Shown here: one piece after another, positions 15,685 to 25,539 of the stretch
Layout of the letters: each line of letters begins with the position of its first letter
Position numbering within the stretch: position 1 is the stretch's first letter
From: Pseudoruegeria sp. HB172150
Lineage (GTDB): Bacteria; Pseudomonadota; Alphaproteobacteria; Rhodobacterales; Rhodobacteraceae
Length of the DNA: 64,000 bases
Direction of reading: 5' to 3'
Assembly: GCF_013184805.1 (NCBI RefSeq)
Contig: NZ_JAATNG010000001.1
Span: forward strand, 310,001-374,000
Program-made: the position numbers and the translations under genes
Notes under the pieces: model-generated
What the model was told of the DNA's origin: nothing
The model's database searches: none
The model's input: the letters and a program-made list of their open reading frames with translations, nothing else

Positions 15685-16737
15685 ATGCGCCCTACTACCA
15701 AAGACTTGGCCAAAGCAGCCGGCGTCAGCCTTGCGACGGTCGACCGGGTGTTGAACCGTCGTGCGGGCGTACGGAAGGAAACCGTGGAAGCGGTCAATGC
15801 CGCGATCGTGGAAATAGGATTCGAGCGCAACATTTCGGCCGCCAACCTTGCCCGCGGGCGCCGCTACAGGTTCGAATTCCTGCTGCCGACGGCGGGCGAC
15901 CAGTTCCTGGAATCCCTTGTCGCCCGTATCGAGGAGGCCCGGACTGCCTTCGTCGGTGAATTGACCGAAGTGCGTTTCCGGCGCGTGCTGAGTGACGATC
16001 CGCACCAGATCGCATCAGAGCTGACAAGCATTAGGCCAGACACGGCGGACGGAATAGCGATCATGGCGCCCGAGGCTCCGCAGGTCCGCGACGCCACGCA
16101 GCGTCTAATGGAGCGCGGCGTGAAGGTGGTGCAGTTCGTGTCAGGTCAGCCGGGAACGAGGCCAGTCGATTTTGTCGGGGTAGACAACAACGCGGCTGGC
16201 GCGACGGCGGGCCGGCTGATGGGCAAGTTCTGTACGGGGCATCCAGGGCGCATACTCGTCATCGCCGATACGATGACAGCCCGCGACAATGTCGAGCGCA
16301 GGCAGGGGTTCGACCTCGTCCTGACCAGGGACTATCCGGAGCTGGAAGCGCTGCCTTCTGTGGAAACGCATGGCGACCTGGAGCGCACGCACCGGATCGT
16401 TCGCAACCTTTACTCGAATTTTTCCGATATCTCCGGCGTCTATGTGCTGAGTTCGGAAACGCGCGTCGCGTTGCAGGCGATATCCGAGGCGAGCGACCTG
16501 TCGACGCAACAGGTGATCGCGCACGAGCGGACCAGCTTCAACGAAGAGATGCTGCGCAATGGGGGACTGGACGCCGTCATCGCGCAGAATCCGGGGCACC
16601 TCGTGCGGAGTGCCATCCGCGTACTGCGTGCTCGCTGCGACGGGCGGGAACCGATTGCGTCGCAGGAACAGATCCGGATCGAGATCCTGATTCGGGAGAA
16701 CCTGGGACATGGTCCGAGCCGCGTGATTCAGCCTTGA
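15685..16737 (+). CDS. LacI-family transcriptional regulator
   Basis: A 350-residue regulator. The N-terminal helix-turn-helix TTKDLAKAAGVSLATVDRVL and hinge-side NISAANLARGRR are followed by a periplasmic-binding-protein-like effector domain (from about residue 60; VDFVGVDNNAAGATAGRLMG is typical of sugar-type sensors). The SLATVDRVLN recognition helix belongs to the LacI subgroup with type-4 periplasmic-binding domains. ATG 15685 follows AAGGAG at 5-base spacing; the frame extends further upstream but lacks HTH homology there. It is transcribed divergently from the ABC operon, with two palindromes between, so it very likely represses (or controls) that operon in response to the imported compound or a metabolite of it. 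Confidence 0.9.
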   Translation: MRPTTKDLAKAAGVSLATVDRVLNRRAGVRKETVEAVNAAIVEIGFERNISAANLARGRRYRFEFLLPTAGDQFLESLVARIEEARTAFVGELTEVRFRRVLSDDPHQIASELTSIRPDTADGIAIMAPEAPQVRDATQRLMERGVKVVQFVSGQPGTRPVDFVGVDNNAAGATAGRLMGKFCTGHPGRILVIADTMTARDNVERRQGFDLVLTRDYPELEALPSVETHGDLERTHRIVRNLYSNFSDISGVYVLSSETRVALQAISEASDLSTQQVIAHERTSFNEEMLRNGGLDAVIAQNPGHLVRSAIRVLRARCDGREPIASQEQIRIEILIRENLGHGPSRVIQP

Positions 16738-17170
16738 ATTTTCAGAGCGATTGCAACTCGGTTCTCGATTGATATTGCACGTTTTCTTACGCGAAAGGCG
16801 TATCTGTCCTTTCCGACAAAGGAAAATTGACGCACGAGCAATACCTGCGTCTTCTGGCTTCCGCGCCGGATTGCTTCTTGCTGTCTGAAGCGTCGATCCT
16901 AACGTACTCCGCCACTCGACCACACCGGCATCTCACATCGGTGTCGCCGCGCATGCAACGACCAGCCGCGAACCCTGCATCTTCGGACTTCTACGCCAAA
17001 TCGAACAGTGCGATGTGCCTGGCCGGACCAATGCCCGCCGCACGGTGTTGTTTGTGCCTTCTGGATCGCTGTGCGTAACAGTGCTTCGATTGCAGCGGCT
17101 GCGCACCGCAATGAAGGGAGCGCGACGACACGAGATCTCCTCAATAGGCCGATAACGTTACATGATCTGA
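16738..17170. other. Intergenic region between regulator and tRNA-Ala
   Basis: These 433 bases have no recognisable gene. Open frames are short and without motifs. A segment near 16905-16945 read on the minus strand resembles the 5' half of a tRNA (GGTCGAGTGGCGGAG) but no matching 3' half or T-arm follows. No terminator with a T run is visible after the regulator. Confidence 0.5.
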
Positions 17171-17246
<76 letters not shown>

Positions 17247-17301
17247 ACTGGCGCGCTATGTGCGTATTTTTAGGCGCAGTGTCAAGCGACCCGCGCGCGG
17301 C

Positions 17302-17321
17302 GGGGCGGCTTGTGCCGCCCC
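17302..17321 (-). terminator. Stem-loop after PEP synthase gene
   Basis: GGGGCGGC (17302-17309) pairs with GCCGCCCC (17314-17321) around a 4-base loop, 12 bases beyond the stop of the PEP synthase gene. There is no T tract, so it may act as an mRNA 3' stabiliser or a Rho-assisted end. Confidence 0.5.
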
Positions 17322-17333
17322 TCCCCGGATGCG

Positions 17334-19727
17334 TCAGCTTTCAGCCTCGGCGACGTTGCGTTTCACTTCGAAGTAGCTGTCCGGCGTGACCGACATCGAG
17401 TCTATGCCGGCGTCGACCAAAACCTTCGCGAAGTCGGGGTAGTTCGACGGCGCCTGACCGCAGAGACCGACCTTGCAGCCGGCCTTGTGGGCCCGCTCGA
17501 TCACGCTCTGGATCATCCAGACCACCGCCGGGCTACGCTCGTCGAAGAGCGGTGCCAGCCGGTCGCTGTCTCGGTCGATCCCGAGGGTCAGCTGCGTCAG
17601 GTCGTTCGATCCGATCGAGAAGCCGTCGAAACGCTTGGCGAATTCCTCTGCCAGGATCACGTTCGCGGGGATCTCGCACATGACGTAGACCTGCATGCCG
17701 TTCTTTCCGCGTTCGAGGCCGTTCTCCTTCATCACTTCCAGCACGCGGTCGGCTTCCTCGGGCGTGCGGCAGAACGGGATCATGACGATGACGTTGTCGA
17801 ACCCCATATCCTCGCGCACGCGGTGGATCGCCTGGCATTCCAGCGCAAAGCCGTCGCGGTAGCCCGGATCGTAGTAGCGTGACGCGCCGCGCCAGCCGAT
17901 CATCGGGTTTTCCTCGTGCGGCTCGAACTGCCTGCCGCCCAGCAGGTCGGCGTACTCGTTGGTCTTGAAGTCCGACATCCGCACGATCACCGGCTTCGGA
18001 TGGCAGAAGGCGGCGATACGGCCAAGGCCCATGGCGAGGTGGTCGATGAAGTATTCGGCCTTGTCCTCGTAGCCGCGGGTCAGAACGGCGATTTCCGCTT
18101 TCGCCTCCTCATCCTTCAGCTGGTCGTAGTGCAAGAGCGCCAGCGGGTGGACCTTGATCGCGTTGTTGATCACGAATTCCATCCGGGCAAGGCCCACGCC
18201 ATCGGTCGGCAGGCGCCACCAGCGGGCGGCAGTGGCCGGGTTGGCGAGGTTCAGCATCACCTTGGTTTTCGTCTCGGGCACGTGAGACAGGTCAAGATCC
18301 TCGACCTCGTAATCCGATGTCCCGGCATAGACGAAACCCTCGTCGCCCTCGGCGCAGCTGACCGTCACCTCCTGCTGGTCGTGCAGGACGTGGGTGGCGT
18401 CGCCGCAGCCGACGATTGCCGGCACACCAAGCTCCCGGCTGACGATGGCGGCGTGGCTGGTGCGGCCGCCGTGGTCGGTAACGATGGCAGAGGCGCGTTT
18501 CATGATCGGCACCCAGTCGGGGTCGGTCGTCGAGGTCACGAGGATCGCGCCATCGACGAAGCGGTCGATGTCCTTCACGTCCTCGATCAGGCAGATCATG
18601 CCCGTCGCCACTGCATCGCCAACGGCGATGCCGGCAATCAGCTTCTCGCCATGCGACTTGATCCTGTACGACTTCAGCGCACCGGCATCGACGCGGCTCT
18701 GCACCGTCTCCGGCCGGGCCTGCACGATGTAAAGCTTGCCGGTCTTACCGTCCTTGGCCCATTCCATATCCATCGGCAGGCCATAGTGCTTTTCGATCTC
18801 GTTGGCCTGACGGGCCAGTTCTATGGCCTCGTCATCGGTCAGCACGAAGGACTGGCGTTCAGCCTTCGAGGTCGGGACGTTGCGCACCGGGTTGGCCGGA
18901 TCGCCGGAATAGATCATTTTCTTTTCCTTGGCGCCGAGCTTGCGCTCAAGGATCGGTTTCACGCCGTCGCGGCCGAGGAAAGGTTTGTAAATCTGGAATT
19001 CGTCGGGCGTCACCGCGCCCTGCACGACATTCTCGCCCAGACCCCAGGCCGCGTTGATCAGCACCACCTTGTCAAAGCCAGACTCGGTGTCGATCGAGAA
19101 CATCACGCCCGATCCGCCGATGTCGGACCGCACCATCTGCTGCACACCGATCGACAGCGCCACGTCCATGTGGTCGAAGCCTTGCACGTTGCGGTAGGAA
19201 ATCGCCCGGTCGGTGAAGAGCGAGGCATAGCACTTTCGGCAAGCCTCGAGCAGCTGCGCCTCGCCAGAGACGTTGAGGTAGGTTTCCTGCTGGCCGGCGA
19301 AACTGGCATCCGGCAGGTCCTCGGCGGTGGCGGAGGATCGGACGGCGACCGAAAGGTTCTTTTGCCCGGCGCGCGAGGAAAGCTCCTCGTAGGCGGCGAC
19401 GATGGCCTCGCGCAGGTGGTCCGGCCATTCGCCGGCGCGGATCGCCTTGCGGATCGTGTCGCCTGTTTCGTGCAGCGTGATACGCCCCTCGGCCAGCGCG
19501 TTGGTCTTGTCGCGGATCAAGTCGTTCAAACTGTTATGGGTGATGTAGCCGCGGAACGCCTCAGCAGTGGTGGCGAAGCCCGGGGGTACGTCGACGCCCA
19601 GTTCGCCCAGCGTCTGGACCATCTCGCCCAGGCTGGAGTTCTTGCCGCCCACCAGCGCGACATCGCCGCGCCGCAGGTTCTCGAAGAAGATGACGTCTTT
19701 GCTGTGGTCTTTGTTACGGTCAAGCAT
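17334..19727 (-). CDS. ppsA: Phosphoenolpyruvate synthase
   Basis: A 797-residue enzyme converting pyruvate + ATP + water to PEP + AMP + phosphate for gluconeogenesis. The N-terminal nucleotide-binding domain is clear (GDVALVGGKNSSLGEM; SVAVRSSATAEDLPDASFAG). The phosphohistidine domain has TDHGGRTSHAAIVSRELG, where the His after TS is the phosphorylated residue. The C-terminal PEP-utilising barrel has IGSNDLTQLTLGIDRD and the catalytic Cys in VGLCGQAPSNYP. Length fits PpsA (~790) rather than pyruvate phosphate dikinase (~880). ATG 19727 has GGGAGGA upstream. It is monocistronic, with a hairpin at its 3' end. Confidence 0.95.
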   Translation of the reverse strand: MLDRNKDHSKDVIFFENLRRGDVALVGGKNSSLGEMVQTLGELGVDVPPGFATTAEAFRGYITHNSLNDLIRDKTNALAEGRITLHETGDTIRKAIRAGEWPDHLREAIVAAYEELSSRAGQKNLSVAVRSSATAEDLPDASFAGQQETYLNVSGEAQLLEACRKCYASLFTDRAISYRNVQGFDHMDVALSIGVQQMVRSDIGGSGVMFSIDTESGFDKVVLINAAWGLGENVVQGAVTPDEFQIYKPFLGRDGVKPILERKLGAKEKKMIYSGDPANPVRNVPTSKAERQSFVLTDDEAIELARQANEIEKHYGLPMDMEWAKDGKTGKLYIVQARPETVQSRVDAGALKSYRIKSHGEKLIAGIAVGDAVATGMICLIEDVKDIDRFVDGAILVTSTTDPDWVPIMKRASAIVTDHGGRTSHAAIVSRELGVPAIVGCGDATHVLHDQQEVTVSCAEGDEGFVYAGTSDYEVEDLDLSHVPETKTKVMLNLANPATAARWWRLPTDGVGLARMEFVINNAIKVHPLALLHYDQLKDEEAKAEIAVLTRGYEDKAEYFIDHLAMGLGRIAAFCHPKPVIVRMSDFKTNEYADLLGGRQFEPHEENPMIGWRGASRYYDPGYRDGFALECQAIHRVREDMGFDNVIVMIPFCRTPEEADRVLEVMKENGLERGKNGMQVYVMCEIPANVILAEEFAKRFDGFSIGSNDLTQLTLGIDRDSDRLAPLFDERSPAVVWMIQSVIERAHKAGCKVGLCGQAPSNYPDFAKVLVDAGIDSMSVTPDSYFEVKRNVAEAES

Positions 19728-19833
19728 CGGTTCCTCCCGCAGTTCCGATCCGGATTTATCTCCGGTCGCAATCCTACAACCGCACGAGTGACACCGCCTT
19801 GACGCGGGTCAAACCCGGTCGCGTGACGCTTCG

Positions 19834-20274
19834 TCAGGCAGGTGATTTCTGCCGGGCAAAGGCCTCGATCTGTGCCGCCGGGCGGGCGCCGGCCAGCCGC
19901 GCCACCTCGCGCCCGTTACGGAACAGGATCAGTGCGGGAATGCCCTGAATGTTGTAGCGGATCGCGGCGTCGGGATGCGAATGCGTGTCGATTTTGGCCA
20001 GCCGGACGTCGGGCGCCAGCGCCTGCGCCGCCTTGGCGAATTCCGGCGCCATCATCCGGCAGGGGCCGCACCAAGGAGCCCAGAAATCGACGAGCAAGGG
20101 CAGGTCGTCGGCCTTCACGCTTTTCTCCAGCGTGGCGAGATCCATTTCGTGCACCTTGCCTTCCGCCAGCTTCGCGCCGCAGACGCCGCATTTGGGGCCG
20201 GCGCCAAGTTTTTCGGCGGGCACGCGGTTCACCGAACCGCAGTCATGGCAGGTAAGCTTCAGGGAGCCGGGCAT
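19834..20274 (-). CDS. trxC: Thioredoxin 2
   Basis: A 146-residue thioredoxin with the N-terminal zinc-binding extension that defines TrxC (CHDC at 9-12 and CGVC at 29-32). The thioredoxin fold contains the active site WAPWCGPCRMM (68-72 WCGPC) and the cis-Pro segment IQGIPALILF. It reduces cytoplasmic protein disulfides, and in many bacteria it is induced by oxidative stress through OxyR. It diverges from the DUF2254 gene across 129 bases. Confidence 0.94.
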   Translation of the reverse strand: MPGSLKLTCHDCGSVNRVPAEKLGAGPKCGVCGAKLAEGKVHEMDLATLEKSVKADDLPLLVDFWAPWCGPCRMMAPEFAKAAQALAPDVRLAKIDTHSHPDAAIRYNIQGIPALILFRNGREVARLAGARPAAQIEAFARQKSPA

Positions 20275-20403
20275 CGCGTGCGCCTTTCACATTCTCGTTT
20301 CCGAATACATGGGGCGCATGCCTGCATCGCACAAGAGCTGCGATGGCTGTTTGTCCGGCGGGTCACCGCGCTATGTTGCGGCAGGTAACAAGAAGGACGG
20401 TGC

Positions 20404-21705
20404 ATGCTATCCCAACGCCTGTGGCGGCTGCTGCAATTGTCGCGGAAGATATGGGTCCGCACGTCGCTGATCGCCGCGCTTGCGGTGATCGCGGCTTTCG
20501 CGTCGTGGGCGTTTCACGGCCTGATCCCCGAGGAGTGGGCCGAACGGTTCGGGGCGGAGGCAGTACTGCCCGTATTGAACATCCTCGCCTCGTCGATGCT
20601 GGCGGTCACAACGTTCTCGCTGTCGGTGATGGTCACCGCGCATACGTCGGTCGCCTCGCAGGTCACGCCCCGCGCGCACCGGCTGCTGCTGGAGGACACG
20701 ACTACGCAGTCGGTCCTGTCCACCTTCCTGGGCGCATTCATCTTCGCGCTGGTGGCGCTGGTGCTGTTCCGGTCGGGCTTCTACGGCGGCCGCGATTCCG
20801 TCATCGTGTTTGCCGTCACGGCGCTGGTGATCGTGCTGGTGGTCGTCGCGATGCTGCGCTGGATCTCGCACCTGTCGCGGCTGGGCAGTATCGACGAGAC
20901 AATGCGGCAGCTGGAGAACCGCGTTCGCGATAACCTGACAAACCACAGGCGCTGGCCGGGACTGGGCGCGAAGACCTACGAGAACAAAGAAACGATACCG
21001 AAAGGCGCGGTACCGGTTCTGACCCCGCTGGCGGGCTTCGTGCGTCACATCGATGTCGGCGCGGTGCAGAAGGCTGCGGAGGCGCGCGATTGCCGGGTCT
21101 ACCTGTCGGCGATCCCGGGCGACTGGGCGGGCGAAGGCGATCCGGTCGCCTATACCGACCACGCGGGAGAGGAGACGGCGAAGAAGATCGTGGCCGCCTT
21201 CACCTTCTCGCCGCTGCGAAGCTTCGACCAGGACCCGCGGTTCGGTGTGTTTGTCCTGGCGGAGATCGCCGTGCGGGCGCTGTCTCCCGGCGTCAACGAT
21301 CCGGGCACGGCAATCGAGGTCATCGGGCGGCTGGAACGGCTGCTGACGGAAACGTCGTCGGACCAGATCGTCGCCGAAGACCCGGAATACGACAACGTCC
21401 GCGTCCGGCGCCTGCCCGAAGGCGAACTGATCGAAGAGGCGTTTTCCATGATAGCGCGCGACGGCGCCGGAATGGTCGAGGTCGCATCGCGGCTGCTGTC
21501 GACGCTGCGCCGGATGGCGCGGTCGCGCGACCCGGAACTGGCCGATGCGGCACGGGTGCTGGCGCAATACGCTCTGGCGGCGGCGGAAACGGCGCTGGAT
21601 CGCGAACACGATCTGCTGCGGCTACACGCGTCTGTCGAAGGGTGGGGCGGGTTCGATGCCGAGAGGGAACCCGCACCGCTTGTCGTGCGCCGCGGCGATG
21701 AATAG
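20404..21705 (+). CDS. DUF2254 membrane protein
   Basis: This 433-residue protein belongs to the DUF2254 family. The N-terminal 170 residues hold about four membrane spans (ASWAFHGL, NILASSMLAVTTFSLSVMV, FLGAFIFALVALVLF, VIVFAVTALVIVLVVVAML). The family-typical TAHTSVASQVTPRAHRLLL follows the second span. The rest is a soluble domain containing FAEIAVRALSPGVNDPGTAI-like sequence (here VLAEIAVRALSPGVNDPGTA). ATG 20404 has AAGGA upstream. Its biochemical role is not established. Two small unknown genes follow in the same direction. Confidence 0.85.
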   Translation: MLSQRLWRLLQLSRKIWVRTSLIAALAVIAAFASWAFHGLIPEEWAERFGAEAVLPVLNILASSMLAVTTFSLSVMVTAHTSVASQVTPRAHRLLLEDTTTQSVLSTFLGAFIFALVALVLFRSGFYGGRDSVIVFAVTALVIVLVVVAMLRWISHLSRLGSIDETMRQLENRVRDNLTNHRRWPGLGAKTYENKETIPKGAVPVLTPLAGFVRHIDVGAVQKAAEARDCRVYLSAIPGDWAGEGDPVAYTDHAGEETAKKIVAAFTFSPLRSFDQDPRFGVFVLAEIAVRALSPGVNDPGTAIEVIGRLERLLTETSSDQIVAEDPEYDNVRVRRLPEGELIEEAFSMIARDGAGMVEVASRLLSTLRRMARSRDPELADAARVLAQYALAAAETALDREHDLLRLHASVEGWGGFDAEREPAPLVVRRGDE

Positions 21706-21736
21706 GTCGAGGGTAGGCGGTATGGGAGGTACGGCG

Positions 21737-21922
21737 ATGGCGCTGAGACGCTGGGAAGAACTTGGCGGCGAGGAGCAGCTTGCATTACGCGAAGCTTATG
21801 CGCCCGCGCAGGACAGCGAGCCGGGCACCTGTGACATGACGCTGAAAGTCGACCGGTTTGCGGCGTATCTGGCGGAGAGAGGCGTCGCCTTTTCCGCTGA
21901 CAGCCTGCGCCGGAAGGGCTGA
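21737..21922 (+). CDS. Small hypothetical protein (61 residues)
   Basis: A 61-residue acidic protein (MALRRWEELGGEEQLALREA at the start) beginning at ATG 21737 with GGGAGGT 8 bases upstream, 31 bases after the DUF2254 stop. No signal peptide, membrane span or known motif is visible. The good ribosome site and coding-like composition support expression. I do not recognise the family. Confidence 0.55.
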   Translation: MALRRWEELGGEEQLALREAYAPAQDSEPGTCDMTLKVDRFAAYLAERGVAFSADSLRRKG

Positions 21923-22007
21923 CGTCACGACCCGTCCGGACATTGGAACCTGACCCGCCTGTTATGCGTCGGGGAAAGTGGTTCACCGTGCGGATGAAAG
22001 GGTCCCG

Positions 22008-22655
22008 ATGCTACAGTGGTTCCAGCAGAACGGCCAGGTGCTCAACCTCGCCGTCAATTTTGCGATGGTGGGTATTTGGATCGTCTACCTGCAGCTGTTC
22101 TGGCGCAGCTATCGCCGGCAGCTGAGTGCGAACATCCTGATAAGCCGGGGCGCTGGCGCCGGCATGGGCGCGCGCTGTCTGATCTCGAACATGAGCGCCG
22201 AGTACGTCTTCATCGAGGGCGTTATCCTGCTGCTGCGGCGAGGTGAGGAAAGCTGGAGCACGGTGATCACCCATTCCGAGGGGCTGGGGGCAAATGGCGA
22301 ACAGGGCTGGAAGCGTAACGAAGGGCCGCTTGCGGCCGGGGACTATCTGGATATCGGCCGGTTTGACGACCTCCTGCAGCGCGCGTTCGGTTCGGTGCGC
22401 GAGGAGGACGCAAAGGGGGCCGCGCCGGATTTCGACAGTTTTGAGGTCTGGGTGATCTCGGAATACACCGCCGAGCGGCGCATGGTATTTGTCCGTCGCA
22501 AATTTAACGTAGAACAGCGCGGCGGCCGCTGGACGCTGCATGCGGACCGGATAGAGACGGAACAGGTGCGTGGCGGGCAAAAGCGGGCCCGGATCGAGCA
22601 AATCCTGGAGGAGCATCTCGACGACGCCAGCCTGACAGTGGAGCAGGGGACGTAA
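22008..22655 (+). CDS. Hypothetical membrane-anchored protein (215 residues)
   Basis: A 215-residue protein with one N-terminal span (about 13-32, LNLAVNFAMVGIWIVYLQLF) followed by basic residues and a large cytoplasmic part, so an N-out or signal-anchor topology. A glycine-rich RGAGAGMGARCLISNMSAEY leads into a beta-rich region (EYVFIEGVILLLRRG). The C-terminal half is charged, with probable helices (RARIEQILEEHLDD). ATG 22008 is chosen because it opens the membrane anchor. It converges on gcvP with 15 bases between. No functional call is possible. Confidence 0.65.
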   Translation: MLQWFQQNGQVLNLAVNFAMVGIWIVYLQLFWRSYRRQLSANILISRGAGAGMGARCLISNMSAEYVFIEGVILLLRRGEESWSTVITHSEGLGANGEQGWKRNEGPLAAGDYLDIGRFDDLLQRAFGSVREEDAKGAAPDFDSFEVWVISEYTAERRMVFVRRKFNVEQRGGRWTLHADRIETEQVRGGQKRARIEQILEEHLDDASLTVEQGT

Positions 22656-22670
22656 TGCCCCCAGCCGCAT

Positions 22671-25517
22671 TTACTCCGCTGCTTCGGCGTAGGCCTCCAG
22701 CGGCGGGCAGGTGCAGATCAAGTGCCGGTCGCCATAGACGTTGTCGACCCGGTTGACCGGCGGCCAGTATTTGTCGACCCGGAACGCGCCCGCCGGATAG
22801 CAGCCCTGTTCCCGGCTGTAGGGTCGGTCCCAGTCGCCGACCAGATCCTCGACCGTGTGGGGGGCGTGTTTCAGCGGGTTGTTGTTCGCGTCGATCTCGC
22901 CCTTTTCCACCGCAGCAATCTCGTCCCGAATTGAAAGCATCGCATCGCAGAAACGGTCCAGCTCGGCCTTGGTCTCGGATTCCGTGGGTTCCACCATCAA
23001 GGTGCCGGCCACCGGCCAGCTCATCGTGGGCGCGTGAAAGCCGTTGTCGACCAGCCGCTTGGCGATGTCGTCCACGGTGATCCCGGCGGATTTGTCGAAG
23101 GCGCGGGTGTCTAGAATGCATTCATGCGCCACGCGGGCGTTGCGGCCCTTAAACAGCACGTCATAGGCGCCTTCCAGCCGCTTGGCGATGTAGTTGGCAT
23201 TCAGGATTGCGACTTTGGTGGCCTGCGTCAGCCCCTCGCCGCCCATCATCAGGATATAGGCCCAGCTGATCGGCAGGATCATCGCAGAACCGAACGGCGC
23301 GGCAGAGACGGGGCCTTCCTCCCCGCCTGTGAACGGGTGGCCCGGCAGGTAAGGCGCCAGATGCGCCTTCACCCCGATCGGGCCCATGCCGGGTCCGCCA
23401 CCGCCATGCGGAATGCAGAAGGTCTTGTGCAGGTTCAGGTGACTGACGTCGCTGCCCAGTTCGCCGGGCTTGGCCAGGCCAACCAGCGCGTTCAGGTTGG
23501 CGCCGTCGAGATAGACCTGACCGCCAAACTTGTGGGTGATATCGCAGACCTCGCGCACCGTCTCTTCGAACACCCCGTGGGTCGACGGGTAGGTGATCAT
23601 GCAGGCGGCCAGGTTCTCGCCCGCGGCCTCGGCCTTGGCGCGGAAATCGTCGAGGTCGATATCGCCATTCTCGGCGGATTTCACCACCACCACCTTCATC
23701 CCCGCCATCTGGGCAGAGGCCGGGTTGGTGCCGTGGGCCGAGGTCGGGATCAGGCAGATGTTGCGGTGTTCCTCGCCATTCGCGCGGTGATAGGCCGCGA
23801 TGGTCATCAGGCCGGCATATTCGCCCTGCGCGCCGGAATTCGGCTGCATCGACATCGAGTCGTAGCCGGTGATCGTGCAGAGCTTCTCGCAGAGATCGTC
23901 CAGCAGCTGGTGGTAGCCCTCCGCCTGCTCGCGCGGTGCGTAGGGATGGATGTTCGAGAATTCGGGCCAGGTGACCGGCATCATTTCGGCTGCCGCGTTC
24001 AGCTTCATGGTGCAGGAGCCGAGTGGGATCATCGCGCGGTCCAGCGCAAGGTCGCGGTCCGCGAGGCGGCGCATGTAGCGCATCATCTCGGTCTCGGCGC
24101 GGTTCAGGTGGAAGATCGGATGCGTGAGGTATTCGGTCGTGCGAACGAGGTTCTGCGGCAGGCGATAGTCGCCGGTGCGCGGCGCGCCCTGTTCGATGCC
24201 GAAGGCGACCCACAGCCGGTCGATATCCTCGAACCGTGTAGTCTCGTCCAGCGCGATACCGATCTTCGTGGTACCGACCTTGCGCAAGTTGATGCGCTGG
24301 TGCCGGGCGGATTGCAGGATCACGCCCTGCAGCGCACCGACCTCGACGGTCAGCGTGTCGAAGAACTCCTTGGGCTCGACAGTGTATCCCGCCGCTTCCA
24401 GCCCGCGGGCCACGCGCAGCGCCTTGCGGTGGATCTGCTGGGCGATGGCCTTGAGGCCGATGGGTCCATGAAACACCGCGTAGAACGAGGCCATGACGGC
24501 CAGCAGCGCTTGCGCGGTGCAGACGTTGGACGTGGCCTTCTCTCGGCGGATATGCTGTTCGCGGGTCTGCAGCGACAGCCGGTAGGCCTTGTTGCCGCGC
24601 GCATCGACGGAGACGCCGACAATACGGCCGGGCATCGCGCGCTTGTGGTCGTCGCGGCAGGCCATGTAGGCGGCATGCGGGCCGCCATATCCCATCGGCA
24701 CGCCGAACCGCTGGGTGGAGCCGACGGCGATGTCGGCGCCCATCGCGCCCGGTTCCTTGAGCAGGGTCAGCGCCAGCGGATCGGCGATCACAATGCCAAG
24801 CGCCTTCTGCGCGTGAAGCGTTTCCATCTGAGAGGTGAAGTCGCGCAGGTGGCCGTAGGTGCCCGGATACTGGAAGATCGCGCCGAAAATACCTTCGGAC
24901 GGCATATCCTCGGGTGCGCCGGTGATCACCTCGATGCCGAGCGGATGCGCGCGGGTTTTCATCACCGCGATGTTCTGCGGGTGGCAGTTCTCGTCGACGA
25001 AGAAGCCGGTGACCTTGGATTTCGACACCCGCTGCGCCATCGCCATCGCCTCGGCGGCGGCGGTGGATTCATCGAGCAGCGAGGCATTGGCGATATCCAG
25101 TCCCGTCAGGTCGCAGACCATGGTCTGAAAGTTCAGCAGCGCCTCCAGACGCCCCTGCGAGATCTCGGGCTGATAGGGGGTGTATGCCGTGTACCAGGCC
25201 GGGTTTTCAAGAATGTAGCGCTGGATCGCGGGCGGCGTGACGGTGCCGTGATAGCCTTGGCCGATCATCGTGGTGAACACACGGTTCTTCGTGGCGCATT
25301 GACGCATGAACCAGATCAGTTCGCGTTCCGACTTCGGCGCGCCGAAATCCAGCGGCGCCTTCTGCCGGATCGAAGCGGGCACGGTTTCATTGATCAGCGC
25401 GTCGAGGCTGTCGGCGCCGACGACCTTCAGCATCTCGGCCATTTCCTGCGGCGAAGGGCCGATATGGCGACGGTTGGCGAAATCGTGCGGATTGTAATCG
25501 GTGGGCGTGAAAGGCAT
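22671..25517 (-). CDS. gcvP: Glycine dehydrogenase (decarboxylating), P-protein
   Basis: A 948-residue single-chain P-protein that decarboxylates glycine and passes the aminomethyl group to lipoyl-GcvH. It is the two-halves fused form: the N-half begins [17 protein letters not shown], and the C-half carries the PLP lysine in [18 protein letters not shown]. Other hallmarks are [16 protein letters not shown] and [20 protein letters not shown] 25517 is clear. It is the last gene of the riboswitch-controlled gcv operon, here separated from gcvH by an SRPBCC gene. Confidence 0.97.
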   Translation of the reverse strand: MPFTPTDYNPHDFANRRHIGPSPQEMAEMLKVVGADSLDALINETVPASIRQKAPLDFGAPKSERELIWFMRQCATKNRVFTTMIGQGYHGTVTPPAIQRYILENPAWYTAYTPYQPEISQGRLEALLNFQTMVCDLTGLDIANASLLDESTAAAEAMAMAQRVSKSKVTGFFVDENCHPQNIAVMKTRAHPLGIEVITGAPEDMPSEGIFGAIFQYPGTYGHLRDFTSQMETLHAQKALGIVIADPLALTLLKEPGAMGADIAVGSTQRFGVPMGYGGPHAAYMACRDDHKRAMPGRIVGVSVDARGNKAYRLSLQTREQHIRREKATSNVCTAQALLAVMASFYAVFHGPIGLKAIAQQIHRKALRVARGLEAAGYTVEPKEFFDTLTVEVGALQGVILQSARHQRINLRKVGTTKIGIALDETTRFEDIDRLWVAFGIEQGAPRTGDYRLPQNLVRTTEYLTHPIFHLNRAETEMMRYMRRLADRDLALDRAMIPLGSCTMKLNAAAEMMPVTWPEFSNIHPYAPREQAEGYHQLLDDLCEKLCTITGYDSMSMQPNSGAQGEYAGLMTIAAYHRANGEEHRNICLIPTSAHGTNPASAQMAGMKVVVVKSAENGDIDLDDFRAKAEAAGENLAACMITYPSTHGVFEETVREVCDITHKFGGQVYLDGANLNALVGLAKPGELGSDVSHLNLHKTFCIPHGGGGPGMGPIGVKAHLAPYLPGHPFTGGEEGPVSAAPFGSAMILPISWAYILMMGGEGLTQATKVAILNANYIAKRLEGAYDVLFKGRNARVAHECILDTRAFDKSAGITVDDIAKRLVDNGFHAPTMSWPVAGTLMVEPTESETKAELDRFCDAMLSIRDEIAAVEKGEIDANNNPLKHAPHTVEDLVGDWDRPYSREQGCYPAGAFRVDKYWPPVNRVDNVYGDRHLICTCPPLEAYAEAAE

Positions 25518-25539
25518 GTGCGGTACTCTCGGGTAATGG

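Noticed and set aside
16905-16945. tRNA-like 5' half on the minus strand (GGTCGAGTGGCGGAG)
   Set aside because: No anticodon arm, T-loop or pairing 3' acceptor strand could be found downstream; at most a degraded fragment.
17916-19802. 628-codon plus-strand open frame opposite the PEP synthase gene
   Set aside because: Antisense shadow of a strongly conserved gene with no recognisable domain.
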